Below, piece after piece: positions 9,571 through 17,751 of a stretch of DNA of 64,000 nucleotides. Source of the DNA: Pseudomonas veronii (GTDB taxonomy: Bacteria > Pseudomonadota > Gammaproteobacteria > Pseudomonadales > Pseudomonadaceae). Positions within the stretch are counted from its first letter, which is position 1. Each line of letters opens with the position of its first letter. The stretch spans positions 1-64,000 of the forward strand of contig NZ_JYLL01000014.1 of NCBI RefSeq assembly GCF_001439695.1. Reading direction: 5' to 3'. The translations under genes and the position numbers were made by a program. The notes beneath the pieces were generated by a model. That model was given only the letters and a program-made list of their open reading frames with translations. It made no database searches and was not told the DNA's origin.

Positions 9571-9791
9571 CGTGATCTCCGGGAAGTGGCTGGGTCATTG
9601 GCCTTTTAGCCTTTTCGGATAGCGCTCTTACCCTTGAGTGCCCATTCCCTTCCAACCCTTACCCGTCCTTTTGGCTCGTGTCCCTTTGTGAGGCAATCGG
9701 AATATGGATACTGCTAGGCATCGTTTTGTTGGGGGTAGTACGGAAAAGACAAGAGTCGGTACACTGCGGTGCATCTTTTTTGGGTCTTGCC

Positions 9792-9986
9792 ATGAACCTC
9801 ACTGACGCCACGCTCGTGCTGCTGCTCGCGGCACGTATCCATGGGACCGACGAAGCCGTCAGGGCTTCGGCGAAGAGCGTGGTCAAGAAGTTGCCGCGCA
9901 GTAAACGCGATCTGATCTACAAGGTGATCGACAGCCGGAGTCCGCTCGAGCTGGTGGATTTTCTGGCGCAGAACCTGGATACATAA
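9792..9986 (+). CDS. small hypothetical ICE protein
   Basis: 64 residues from ATG at 9792, starting MNLTDATLVLLLAARIHG; Lys/Arg-rich centre (VVKKLPRSKRDLIYKV) and an acidic end. The frame continues open upstream to 9678 with a hydrophobic stretch, so a longer form is possible, but the ATG form has the more ordinary composition. It sits on the strand opposite to relaxase and ardC. No family recognised; the basic helix suggests a DNA- or RNA-binding accessory. Confidence 0.45.
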   Translation: MNLTDATLVLLLAARIHGTDEAVRASAKSVVKKLPRSKRDLIYKVIDSRSPLELVDFLAQNLDT

Positions 9987-10065
9987 CGGCATGCTGCGGG
10001 TGTGCGCCCCTCTCTTGTTCTTTGCGTGAGGGCCCGCCGTATGATTCCGTCTGTTTTCTGGAAAC

Positions 10066-10095
10066 AAAAAAAAGGGCTCAACTCGCGTTGGGCCC
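10066..10095 (-). terminator. rho-independent terminator of the ardC operon
   Basis: On the minus strand GGGCCCAAC-GCGA-GTTGAGCCC (one mismatch in nine) is followed by eight Ts. It lies 31 bases beyond the ardC stop codon, a textbook intrinsic terminator. Confidence 0.85.
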
Positions 10096-10125
10096 TGTGA
10101 AGCGTTTGCAGCGGTGAGGTAACGA

Positions 10126-11088
10126 TCAAGCTCCATCGTTCATGCATAGTGAGTCATCCAAGACCGCTTGCTTCAGTTGCTGCTCCAGGTTGAGTACATA
10201 CTCCGAGGCGCTTCGGGCCTGGCCACTGGCGCGGAAGATCGCGCGTTTGTCAGCCTTGAGCAGGCTGAGCCAGGAGTCGATGTAACCCTCGTGCCGCAGC
10301 TCTCCCTGTATACCGGTGTAGGCACATAAGAACGCAGCGCCCATTTCGGCGATCAACTCCTCAAACGCGTAGCTTGGCGAGCCGAACGAACAGGGTGACG
10401 TCACGCCTTCGCGCTGCAACCGAGAGTGATGCCCGGTCCAGTGTGTCAGCTCGTGAAGTGCGGTGGCGTAGTACCCACCTTCATCGTGAAATTGCGCTTT
10501 TGTCGGCAGTTGGATGAGATCCCTGATCGGGTGGTAAAAGGCTTCGTCGGCAGATCGATGAACGATGTGTGCGCCTGAACTTAACAGCAGATTTTCCGCA
10601 GCACTGTTGGCCAGGAAGGGATCGGTCGGGTCCGTATCGAGCAAGGTTTCGTTGAACGTTTCGAGCCCCTCCGTTTGCTCGATGTTGAACAGAAAATGCG
10701 TCCTGAGAATGCCAAAGTGAGCGACCTTGGGTTGACCGTTCTCATCGAGGACCGGTTGGCCTGACTCGGTCTGTTCCTCGCGCTCCATCGGCTTGTAGAG
10801 CACCGCTAGGGCACTGTGCTCACCCTTACGGATGTGCCCGCCGGCCTTTTTGGCTTGATTGAAGGTCAGCCAACGATCTTGAGTGAATCCCTGCGACCTC
10901 GCCTCGGCCCAGAGCAACGGTAAGTTGATCCCCGAGTAGGGGCGACGCGTGATGGCGTTAATGGGGAAGGGTTGATGGTGACCGACGTCAGCTGAGCCAC
11001 TTGAGGACCAGGGTTTGATCCAGGGGGCAACGCCTTGGTCCAACGCGGTAACGATCTTGTCAGTCACGTCTTGGTAGATATCGCGCAT
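10126..11088 (-). CDS. ardC: ArdC-family anti-restriction protein / zincin-like peptidase
   Basis: 320 residues. The N-terminal part (about 1-130, APWIKPW, SGINLPLLW, FNQAKKAGG, IRKGEH) is the ssDNA-binding ArdC domain (DUF1738). The C-terminal part carries the zinc-peptidase helix HELTH at 212-216 followed by FEELIAEMGAAFL with the third-ligand glutamate near 239. ArdC proteins bind the entering single strand and protect it from restriction in the recipient. ATG preceded by GAGGAAAAT. The leader carries one of four related GGGG/CCCC hairpins (11120-11151), and a strong terminator follows, so it can be an independent unit or the last gene after the 109-codon gene. Confidence 0.88.
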   Translation of the reverse strand: MRDIYQDVTDKIVTALDQGVAPWIKPWSSSGSADVGHHQPFPINAITRRPYSGINLPLLWAEARSQGFTQDRWLTFNQAKKAGGHIRKGEHSALAVLYKPMEREEQTESGQPVLDENGQPKVAHFGILRTHFLFNIEQTEGLETFNETLLDTDPTDPFLANSAAENLLLSSGAHIVHRSADEAFYHPIRDLIQLPTKAQFHDEGGYYATALHELTHWTGHHSRLQREGVTSPCSFGSPSYAFEELIAEMGAAFLCAYTGIQGELRHEGYIDSWLSLLKADKRAIFRASGQARSASEYVLNLEQQLKQAVLDDSLCMNDGA

Positions 11089-11119
11089 GGCATTTTCCTC
11101 GAGAGAAAACGGAGGAACG

Positions 11120-11151
11120 CCTTGCCCGTCGGGGAGGGTTCCCCGGTGGGT
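11120..11151 (-). ncRNA. ICE leader hairpin element, copy 4 (before ardC)
   Basis: Minus-strand sequence begins ACCCACC, then GGGG...CCCC and a trailing CGGG, 32-63 bases upstream of the ardC ATG. The same order of blocks occurs before three other ICE genes (11583, 34500, 35515). Context resembles the published radC RNA motif, found in leaders of radC and anti-restriction genes; identity not tested. Confidence 0.5.
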
Positions 11152-11223
11152 GATGGTTGGATTGATGCAGGGCTTGCATGCCGTCTGAGTGTGGATCGGG
11201 GTGGTGAGTACGACCGTGTGCGT

Positions 11224-11553
11224 TTAGCGTTGATGTTCTCCTGCAAGCGCTATCAGTAAGGCGTTAGGCTGGCCTGGCTCGAGGAGCAGGCTTAGGCTCA
11301 GTTGCAGCAACGGGTTTTGGCGTGGATGACCCGTTGACGCGATGTGGGCTACCTCGAACAGCACATAGGGCTCGTGTGGAGAGGCCAGGTGTGCCTCGAA
11401 GGCTGCGCGCAATACGTGGCTCAGCCGATCGACCTGCAGCTTCTCAGGATGACCTGAGCGCTCGAGCAGTACCGCGTTTTGCCAAGCAGCGGGGGTGAAC
11501 ACAATAGGAAGCTGAAGGGTGTTCAGGGCTTTGGGTGTTAGCGAGTCGGACAT
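11224..11553 (-). CDS. conserved-looking hypothetical ICE protein, 109 aa
   Basis: 109 residues, no signal peptide or membrane segment; alpha-helical with a leucine-rich C-terminal half (LLQLSLSLLLEPG). ATG preceded by GGAGG with eight bases spacing. It is the first gene behind a long structured leader (11583-11828) and lies upstream of ardC on the same strand. No family recognised. Its position with ardC and the shared leader type suggest that it is expressed together with the anti-restriction function early after transfer. Confidence 0.6.
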   Translation of the reverse strand: MSDSLTPKALNTLQLPIVFTPAAWQNAVLLERSGHPEKLQVDRLSHVLRAAFEAHLASPHEPYVLFEVAHIASTGHPRQNPLLQLSLSLLLEPGQPNALLIALAGEHQR

Positions 11554-11582
11554 GGTGTGCCTCCGTTGAAAGCGCGAAGAAA

Positions 11583-11619
11583 CCTGTCCCGTGCGGGAGA
11601 TAATTTCCCCGCGGTGGGT
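11583..11619 (-). ncRNA. ICE leader hairpin element, copy 1 (before the 109-aa gene)
   Basis: Minus strand: ACCCACC, then CGGGG...TCCCG and CACGGGACAGG, 30-66 bases before the ATG at 11553. The block order matches the copies at 11120, 34500 and 35515. Confidence 0.5.
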
Positions 11620-11681
11620 TGAAGAAAAACAAGAAGTTTTGTCTGGCGAGCGGAGCTCGGAAGACGCTCAGGAGAGCAGTA

Positions 11682-11828
11682 GGCGTTCATCACCGTAGAA
11701 ACGGTGACCGTGAGAGCTACCGAACGCTAATCGCACTTGGGGAAGAACCATCACCGAAGTGACGTAGCCTTGAAGGTTCTGGCTGCCTGGGTAGGGTACT
11801 GTCGATAACAGCGATCCGTACTTTGTAT
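11682..11828 (-). ncRNA. candidate structured RNA, copy 1 (paralogue of 35680-35824)
   Basis: A noncoding segment closely similar along about 146 bases to 35680-35824. Shared blocks on the minus strand include ATACAAAG, CCCAGG, AACCTTCAAGGCTACG, CAAGTGCGAT, AGCGTTCGG and GTGATGAA. Three stems are kept with different bases: CTGT...ACAG; TCAC/GTGA here versus CCAC/GTGG in copy 2; TCACCGT/ACGGTGA here versus TTACCGC/GCGGTGA in copy 2. Double compensating changes argue for selection on RNA structure. It lies upstream of the 109-aa gene and ardC on the same strand. Possibly a known ICE motif (STAXI or radC class), otherwise new. Confidence 0.65.
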
Positions 11829-12010
11829 TTAGCGGAGCGATTTATACGGGTCAACCTACGAAGAGAAGCTGTGTCACGAAGTTTGTCTTCTGTCTTCCAG
11901 TGGAGATTTTTTGGCTGGGCAAGCTGATAAACGGTCAAGCACGGACAGTTTTCAGTAGTAGGCTGTTACTCCTGTCTCAATCATGAAAACGCTCAGAAGA
12001 GGGCGAGACC

Positions 12011-12376
12011 ATGCCGACTCAGAACCCTGTTAAGAATTCACGTGCCCACCGCTGGGCGTACGCCTGTGGCATGTCGGTAAAGCGTGGTTATCGCAAATTG
12101 AAAGCGTTTGAGTACCGCCTGGCTGAGCGTGCGGTGACGGCAGGTATGCCCGCAGGTAAATTAGTTGTTCGCGGGAGCTTTCTGATTGCCCAATTGGCGC
12201 TGCTCGGAGCATTTCTTTTTGTTAGCTTCTGGTTGTTTGTGCTGATGTGCACATTCGTCGCATTAGCAGCTATCCCAGTTCAAGATTCAGACACTCCAGA
12301 TATTGATGATCTCGATGATCCAATGCATAGGACGTCTTGGCCTGAGCGGTACGATAAATGGGGTTCACTGAAGTAA
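12011..12376 (+). CDS. DUF3742-family inner-membrane protein
   Basis: 121 residues from ATG with AGAGGGCGAG upstream. A basic N-terminal half (RGYRKLKAFEYRLAERAV) leads into GMPAGKLVV and one or two membrane segments at about 56-92, then an acidic tail with IDDLDDP. This order is typical of DUF3742 proteins found in PFGI-1-type ICEs next to traG. It is encoded opposite to the transfer genes and ends 8 bases from the traG stop, tail to tail. Function unknown; a membrane accessory of transfer or maintenance is the usual guess. Confidence 0.75.
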   Translation: MPTQNPVKNSRAHRWAYACGMSVKRGYRKLKAFEYRLAERAVTAGMPAGKLVVRGSFLIAQLALLGAFLFVSFWLFVLMCTFVALAAIPVQDSDTPDIDDLDDPMHRTSWPERYDKWGSLK

Positions 12377-12384
12377 CCTTGTGG

Positions 12385-13941
12385 TTATTTTGAGCCCGAT
12401 TTACCTGAAATAATTCTTGCTCCGCTCATCAACTGAGAGGTCCCGCTAGAGCTCGCTGTCTGCGCAGCCTGGGTTCCCCGGCTGAGCATTCCTTCTACAC
12501 CTGAACCTACGCTATACCCAGCCCAGCTCATAGCGGCTAGAAAAACCATCGGCAGCACAATGAACATCGCCCCCATCACATACTCAATTACTTGCGCCGT
12601 AACTGTCCCCTCCATGAAGCCGGATGTGGGCAGCGATAACAGCACTTGATTGGACGCCGAAACCTGGTTGTACAAGGCATCGAGCATGCTGGAGTCGACC
12701 CAGCGGGCGAGTTCCCACCAGAAGCTGAGCATGTGTAAGGTGAACAGCGCGAACGTCACCGTCATGACGGTCTTCAACTGGTAGGTACTGACCAGCAGAA
12801 TCAGCGGCAAACTGATGATGACGCCCATGATCAGGAAGGCTTGCACCATCGGTAAGGCGGCGCGCAGTGCATTCATCGCCGGGAAGTTGCTGAAGGAACC
12901 CAGTGCCAACCCGGTATTGGTGGCCAGATTATTGAGCCCCTGATTGATAGAGCCGCCACGAGCGCTGGAGCCATAGTCCTGGTACACCTGTCCGGGCGAC
13001 ATGGACATCGATTGCTGACGCGGGCTGACCTGCTCACGCAGGGTGGCATCCTCGATCTCGTTGCTCGAACGACCAGTCAACCAACCTTTCAGTTGAGTCA
13101 GCAGCGAGGGATCGACCTGCTGGATCAAACGCTCGCGCAACCCAACACCGCTATCACTCCACCACTGCTTGCAGGTGGGGTAACCTGCGCCATTCTCCAG
13201 CCGAGGTAAGGAAACATCTCGGCTTCCGTCATACGGCCAGCTGACGCGCGGTGTGTGTGAGCGATCCGTATCGTAGTAGCCAGGCGTATCAAGAAAATAG
13301 CTTGAGCCGATCCAGGACGCGTCGTGACTTTGTACCTTGTCCAACTGGGGACGGTTGGTAAACAGCCGGGAGCGAGAATAGCCATAGCAGTCGCGGGTGA
13401 AGTCGGCGACTTCCTGCAGCAGTACCTGGCTGTCGATGCGCGAACTGTCGATCTCCATGCGCATCTGCCGGATATCCGGTGCACAGGGGATGGCAGCGGT
13501 GGCCGCAGCGGTCACCCCTTTACTCAAGGCATGCACCAGAAACCACCAGATCGGTACGTTGGCGGAACGTTCGCCGATGGTATTGAAGGTGGCACTCCAG
13601 GCGGTTTCCGCCGGCTTGGCCACACTGACACCGCAGCGCTGGCTCGCCGCATCGTCGAACGCCATTGACGAGAGGCTCAGCGGAAAGACCGGTGCGCAGC
13701 CGAACAACACAACGATGTAGGCCAGCCACAGCCGGTTTTCAATCCGCGGCACCGAGAGCAGGCCCTTGTTGCCTTCATCCGCGCCTTGCTGACGGGCCGA
13801 CAACCATTCTTGCAAAATGATTGCGCCAAAGGGCGCGGCGAACAGTCCGGTGTCGGACAGGACGCTCCAGAGGCCGTTGTTGATGATCCAGGCCAGCAGG
13901 GAGAGGTAAAACTCCAGGTAGCTGTTGGTGCTCATGAGCAT
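12385..13941 (-). CDS. TraG-N-like conjugation membrane protein
   Basis: 518 residues. The N-terminus (SYLEFYLSLLAWIINNGLWSVL) is the hallmark of TraG N-terminal-domain proteins, involved in mating-pair stabilisation or pore assembly at the inner membrane. Hydrophobic segments occur near 12-27, 70-90, 370-395 and 440-465; the middle is a large soluble part with several cysteines (C103, C152, C184) and YFLDTPGYYD. The C-terminus is Gly/Ser-rich. ATG preceded by GAGGTCACC. First of a tight row with the 102-aa, PFL_4711- and PFL_4710-type genes upstream. Not the coupling ATPase, which is TraD at 27963. Confidence 0.8.
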   Translation of the reverse strand: MLMSTNSYLEFYLSLLAWIINNGLWSVLSDTGLFAAPFGAIILQEWLSARQQGADEGNKGLLSVPRIENRLWLAYIVVLFGCAPVFPLSLSSMAFDDAASQRCGVSVAKPAETAWSATFNTIGERSANVPIWWFLVHALSKGVTAAATAAIPCAPDIRQMRMEIDSSRIDSQVLLQEVADFTRDCYGYSRSRLFTNRPQLDKVQSHDASWIGSSYFLDTPGYYDTDRSHTPRVSWPYDGSRDVSLPRLENGAGYPTCKQWWSDSGVGLRERLIQQVDPSLLTQLKGWLTGRSSNEIEDATLREQVSPRQQSMSMSPGQVYQDYGSSARGGSINQGLNNLATNTGLALGSFSNFPAMNALRAALPMVQAFLIMGVIISLPLILLVSTYQLKTVMTVTFALFTLHMLSFWWELARWVDSSMLDALYNQVSASNQVLLSLPTSGFMEGTVTAQVIEYVMGAMFIVLPMVFLAAMSWAGYSVGSGVEGMLSRGTQAAQTASSSGTSQLMSGARIISGKSGSK

Positions 13942-13951
13942 AGTGGTGACC

Positions 13952-14260
13952 TCACAGTCGGGTGAACTCGACGACGGTCAAGAGCACGAGCCCTAATGTC
14001 CCGATGTGCTTCACACGCAGTCGATCCTGTGGTCGATGTCGGTAGCGCCGAAGCAGATCCCACCAGAGCGCAAAGAGGGCGCCGTAGAGCAGGGCACGCC
14101 ACCACCGTAGATAGGACCGTGCGGATTCGAATGCCTGCTGCCAGGCCTCGAAACTACCCAACGCAGTGCGGCCGATCCAGGCGACCAGTGCAGCGGTCAG
14201 GATCATCACTGCGGCAATCCCCAGACTCGAAAGCAAAGTGAATAGCGGTGAGCGTTTCAT
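13952..14260 (-). CDS. small ICE membrane protein, 102 aa
   Basis: 102 residues with membrane segments at about 10-30 and 56-68 and a third near 86-98, joined by Arg/Trp-rich loops. It lies 3 bases after the PFL_4711-like gene and 10 bases before the traG-like gene, clearly co-transcribed. No catalytic motif. Proteins of this size at this place accompany TraG in the PFGI-1 transfer module; role unknown, probably in the envelope-spanning complex. Confidence 0.65.
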   Translation of the reverse strand: MKRSPLFTLLSSLGIAAVMILTAALVAWIGRTALGSFEAWQQAFESARSYLRWWRALLYGALFALWWDLLRRYRHRPQDRLRVKHIGTLGLVLLTVVEFTRL

Positions 14261-14263
14261 GGC

Positions 14264-15646
14264 TCACTTGCGCCTGGCGTCAGCGTCATTGAGTCGGCCC
14301 GGCTCAGGGTCGCCTTGCTCGACGGTGCGCGAAGCATCAGCACCGCCGGCATGCCGATCGAGCACTAGGCTGGCGGTATTGGTGGCCAGCATCTGCCGGA
14401 CCTGCAGTTCGGTCTGCAGCAGGCGGATTTCGCGCTCCAGAGCGTCGATGTTTTTCGTCAAGGCGGTTTGGGCCGGCTCGGCGGAGGCGATGTTCGGTTC
14501 GTGACTGCCCGCCAACAGGGTGCGCAGTAGCAGCAACGCTTTGTCGAGCACACTGGACAAGGCCGTCTCACTGGCCAGGCGCCGTGCCAACAGATCCTGG
14601 TCGGGATCGTCGCGCAGGGCTTCGACCACGCCACGGGTTACCGGCAGCATTGGGCTGGAGGCTTTAGCCAGATTGTCAGGGGTAGGCGGCAGTGAGCCAG
14701 ACAGCAGCCCTTGCAGGGCCTTGAGGCGTTCGCTGTAGGCCTCCTGGATCAGCGGCGTCAGTCCGCTGCCAGCGGTCGCACGCAGGGTTTCGCAGGTATC
14801 GCAGGTCGTGACTTCAGTTTCGCCCAGCACGCGAACGGCCCATTCGGATTCCTCCTGGGGCGAAGCCCAGGTCTGGCAAATGGCCCCACCCAGGCAATCG
14901 CTATTACTAATCGAGGCATTGTCATCCATCGACCGGTTATGCAGCAGGTTGTAGCCCGCGCGCACTACGTCGGCGGTCACCCGAATGGGCGTCTGCCCAT
15001 CACCGCCAGCCTTCGAGCCGCCGACCCAGGACACCCCCTTGTTGCCGTTATGGGCCTCGGTGTTTTTCACCGCGGCCACCGCATCACCGCCGGTTTGCTC
15101 CAGATTGCCCTGCATCTCCTGGTTCTTGGCCAGCGCGCCCCAGCCGGCTTGACCGACCTTGTCCGCCATCTTCTCGGCCATGGCCTGGCAGGTCAGCTTC
15201 GAGCGGTCGAAGTCGATACGCCCCTGCATCACCCCGTTGCTCAACAACTCATAGAGGCCGGGGTTGGCGCGTTGGATGATCAACGCCGGCAGCGACATCA
15301 CGGCTTGGGTCGCGTTCTGCACGATGCTGCCCATGATCTGCTGGAAACCTTCGGTGACGCCGTTCAGCTGGTTTTGCAGGGTGTTGGTGAGGCTCATGTT
15401 TCCGCACATCATGTTCGCCCGCCATGACCCGCCGACACCGAGACCACTGGGTCGGTAGAGCGAGCTCGGTGAGCCGACTGCCGAGCCGCCACCAATGGTG
15501 TACATCACTCGGTCGTCGAGTACTTCACCTTGAGTACCCAGACGGTAATCGCCCTCGGCGGCGTAGGCATGTGTGGCAATGGCGAGCAGTCCACAGAGCA
15601 ACAGACTCATCGTGCCCAACCAGGGCCGCGCGAGAAGCCGACTCAT
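14264..15646 (-). CDS. ICE transfer protein, PFL_4711 family (TIGR03755-like)
   Basis: 460 residues with a signal peptide (hydrophobic 8-28, cleavage likely after AYA). The mature N-terminus has VMYTIGGGSAVGSPSS and a Cys near 79 (MMCGNMSLTNTLQNQLNG); a CDTCETLRA pair lies near 280; the C-terminal third is helical and ends in Asp/Arg-rich residues. Resembles the periplasmic TraH-like component that assembles with TraU and TraG-type proteins. Overlaps the upstream gene by 4 bases (ATGA). Family name from memory; membership well supported by order and sequence style. Confidence 0.78.
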   Translation of the reverse strand: MSRLLARPWLGTMSLLLCGLLAIATHAYAAEGDYRLGTQGEVLDDRVMYTIGGGSAVGSPSSLYRPSGLGVGGSWRANMMCGNMSLTNTLQNQLNGVTEGFQQIMGSIVQNATQAVMSLPALIIQRANPGLYELLSNGVMQGRIDFDRSKLTCQAMAEKMADKVGQAGWGALAKNQEMQGNLEQTGGDAVAAVKNTEAHNGNKGVSWVGGSKAGGDGQTPIRVTADVVRAGYNLLHNRSMDDNASISNSDCLGGAICQTWASPQEESEWAVRVLGETEVTTCDTCETLRATAGSGLTPLIQEAYSERLKALQGLLSGSLPPTPDNLAKASSPMLPVTRGVVEALRDDPDQDLLARRLASETALSSVLDKALLLLRTLLAGSHEPNIASAEPAQTALTKNIDALEREIRLLQTELQVRQMLATNTASLVLDRHAGGADASRTVEQGDPEPGRLNDADARRK

Positions 15647-16599
15647 GAAGCACCTCCTTCGAAGTCGATGCTGAACAGGAAGGTCTGTCCCTCACGTTTG
15701 CAGCAGCTATAGGGACGCCACAGCGACCAGGCGTAGCCGCCATCCGCGCTCTGTACCGGATCGCTGGGGAAGATGGCGCACGTGGGCTGCACCTGGGGGT
15801 AGAGCAATTGCCATTTGTGGGTCGAAGCGTCGTTTTCAACGATCGGGCCAGGCGGCCAGTAGCCGTCGCGTTTGGCGGGCGTGAGTGGTAAGTACACATG
15901 CGGCTGCCAGTTGTGGGTAATCACATCGCCGGCGCGTTGCGCCATGACTGCGGCCGCCTTGAAATCGTCGGGCTGTACCAGAAAGCCCTGCCGGGGATAA
16001 ACGTTGCCCCACATGTTTCCCGAGACCTGACGACCAATTTCACGGATCCCCGGCATGAGCGATTCGGGGTAGAAACTTTCTGGGATGCCATGGCGCCAGG
16101 CCAGTGAGTCCAGGGTACTCAGGTAGTAAGGCATTAATGCAGTTGCACCGCTGGCGCAGGCATAGCCGGATTGCGAAGCCAATTGCGTTGCGACCCAGCC
16201 ACCGGGGTGGCCGATGCCATCAACGTTCTTGAATCGAGGCAGGTTGTCGCGGCGGGCGTTCGGCGTGATCAGGTTGCCGCCACCTTCTGCACCGCTGATG
16301 GGAGCGGAGAGGGTGGTCATCTCGGTCCAGGGGTTATTGCCGGTGGTGGCGTAGCTCGAGACGACCAGTTCAGGAATGAAATGACGAACCTTGGTCGAGG
16401 TTTTGACTGTGCAGCCGAAGGGCGTGCAGAGTAGCCAGAAACAAATGCCGACGACCCTGTATTCGAGACAGTTTGGCGAAAGCACGGAGGAGGTGATGCT
16501 GACGGTGTCCAGCGCCATGCTTGGGCCGCACGCCAGCAGAATGCTTAGCGCCAAGGGCCTTAGTTTTGTGGGCGGAAGTGACGAGCAGGCAACAGGCAT
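15643..16599 (-). CDS. ICE transfer protein, PFL_4710 family, TraU-like (TIGR03756-like)
   Basis: 318 residues with a signal peptide (residues about 8-30, ending SMALD). The mature protein is cysteine-rich (SPNCLEYRVVGICFWLLC, then TPFGC), with HIFPE-like and NWQPHVYLPLTP segments typical of TraU-family periplasmic proteins needed for DNA transfer. The C-terminus has SLWRPYSCCKREGQ. Upstream in related ICEs I would expect PFL_4709- and DsbC-like genes before virB4; here an unrelated cargo block (Xre, QslA-like, toxin-antitoxin) fills that place. The start ATG at 16599 lacks a strong ribosome-binding site. Confidence 0.78.
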   Translation of the reverse strand: MPVACSSLPPTKLRPLALSILLACGPSMALDTVSITSSVLSPNCLEYRVVGICFWLLCTPFGCTVKTSTKVRHFIPELVVSSYATTGNNPWTEMTTLSAPISGAEGGGNLITPNARRDNLPRFKNVDGIGHPGGWVATQLASQSGYACASGATALMPYYLSTLDSLAWRHGIPESFYPESLMPGIREIGRQVSGNMWGNVYPRQGFLVQPDDFKAAAVMAQRAGDVITHNWQPHVYLPLTPAKRDGYWPPGPIVENDASTHKWQLLYPQVQPTCAIFPSDPVQSADGGYAWSLWRPYSCCKREGQTFLFSIDFEGGAS

Positions 16600-16704
16600 T
16601 ATCCAGGCTCTCGGTGTATGGCCTGGGCAGGTTCGGTTAGGGACTGAAGACTGTCAGTGGGAATTATGAAGGCGGATCTATCGGATTTGTGAGGCGTGGG
16701 TCTA

Positions 16705-16959
16705 TTATTTGACGTGAAGGGAGCTGCGCAGGGTATCGGCGTCTACAAGTAGTTGATCTGTGGTGATTTCGAAAATATTGGCGAGTTTGCACAGGACCAA
16801 CAGCGAGGGGTTGCCCGCGCATCGTTCGATTTGGCTGACGTAGGTGCGATCCACCTCGGCCATGAGCGCCAGCTGCTCCTGGGTAAGGTTCTTTACGCGC
16901 CGCATCCAGCGGATGTTCTCCGCCAGTTGCAGACGAAGTTGTTCGTAGTCTTGAGTCAT
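16705..16959 (-). CDS. Xre/Cro-type transcriptional regulator
   Basis: 84 residues. LAENIRWMRRVKNLTQEQLALMAEV then TYVSQIER is a standard HTH_XRE four-helix domain (about residues 10-65). The short size means a DNA-binding domain only. Minus strand, divergent from the QslA-like gene at 17129 with about 170 bases between, which would be its likely control region. The stop lies about 105 bases from the PFL_4710-like start, so it may sit in or before the transfer operon. Target unknown. Confidence 0.8.
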   Translation of the reverse strand: MTQDYEQLRLQLAENIRWMRRVKNLTQEQLALMAEVDRTYVSQIERCAGNPSLLVLCKLANIFEITTDQLLVDADTLRSSLHVK

Positions 16960-17128
16960 GCGCGCAAATTGCGCCTTGAGGGACTCTCAATCCACGGGAT
17001 ATAGTCTACATTGGCATTCAACTAGGCCATTTGGTGTTCATGCCTGGTATCGAGCGTTCATTTGGTGTCGTTACGCTTTTCGAAGCTGCGCCCAGCATCT
17101 AACAATAAATCAGAAATTTAGGGTGTGT

Positions 17129-17386
17129 ATGGACCAAAACTACATTTCAATTCCTGCGGCGGATGGTTGCCCAAGTCTTCTGACACCTTGGGGCAGCGAA
17201 TTTTCGCCGATGATCGAGCGTGGTGTGCAATGTGCCCAGGCTTGGCTTGAGGCAACGACCGATATTCCTTTGTGGTGGGAACTGGCGCAAACGCGCAAGA
17301 CCTTTCCTGTCGGTGACTGCCAAGATGCCTTCGAAGCCGGTTTTCTGTTGAGAATTCAGCAACGGCTTCGGAGCGTGTCACAGTAA
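17129..17386 (+). CDS. QslA-like small protein (possible quorum-sensing anti-activator relative)
   Basis: 85 residues from ATG at 17129. The blocks GVQCAQAWLEA, PLWWELAQ and FEAGFLLRIQQRL recall the LasR anti-activator QslA family of Pseudomonas, small helical proteins that bind LuxR-type regulators. A longer in-frame version starting at 16958 is unlikely because its added N-terminus is Cys/Arg-rich without structure. Cargo-type gene placed between transfer genes and on the opposite strand to them. Assignment by pattern memory only. Confidence 0.45.
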   Translation: MDQNYISIPAADGCPSLLTPWGSEFSPMIERGVQCAQAWLEATTDIPLWWELAQTRKTFPVGDCQDAFEAGFLLRIQQRLRSVSQ

Positions 17387-17673
17387 CCCTGTTGCTTATG
17401 GGCGATTGCATCGTCTTGATCGCCCGTTTGCACTCAACCTGGCTGCATCGACACAGACCACGCAGTTTAAGAACGATTGCCGCTTCGCTGGCGCGTTTTT
17501 TCCACCGGCTGAACAACTCGGTGGGGGATTGTGCTTCCCTTATTTGGGCGCTGCACCAAGGGCGGCACTTGCTTCAAATGCCACCGGTCATGCATCGAAC
17601 GTGAAAATCTCTTGAAAGGTATGGTTCCAGACGCCATTCCTCTAGAATGAAGGCTGACAGAAGTAGCTTTCGC
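17387..17673. other. intergenic stretch without a convincing gene
   Basis: Frames of 69-70 codons occur on the plus strand (17392-17604 and 17406-17615) but their composition is erratic and no family fits. I see no other gene here. Confidence 0.4.
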
Positions 17674-17728
17674 CCTGTTACAAACAGGTTTACGTAGCTA
17701 AGATTCTGATTAAGTGCAGATTCTGCAC
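17674..17728 (+). promoter_or_regulatory. two palindromes before the zeta toxin-antitoxin operon
   Basis: CCTGTT-ACA-AACAGG (17674-17688) and GTGCAGA-T-TCTGCAC (17714-17728) are perfect dyads 64 and 24 bases before the antitoxin ATG at 17752. Toxin-antitoxin operons usually autorepress through such sites, so these are candidate operators. No binding protein can be named. Confidence 0.45.
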
Positions 17729-17751
17729 GCTCTGAGAACGTGGAGCGCGAT

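Noticed and set aside
9571..9791. oriT between traI and the divergent small gene
   Set aside because: The position is suitable but no convincing inverted repeat and nick-site consensus for MobH relaxases could be picked out, so it is not listed as a feature.
14711..15427. 238-codon plus-strand frame
   Set aside because: Exact antisense of the PFL_4711-like gene; long antisense frames are expected in GC-rich DNA and this one has no family features.
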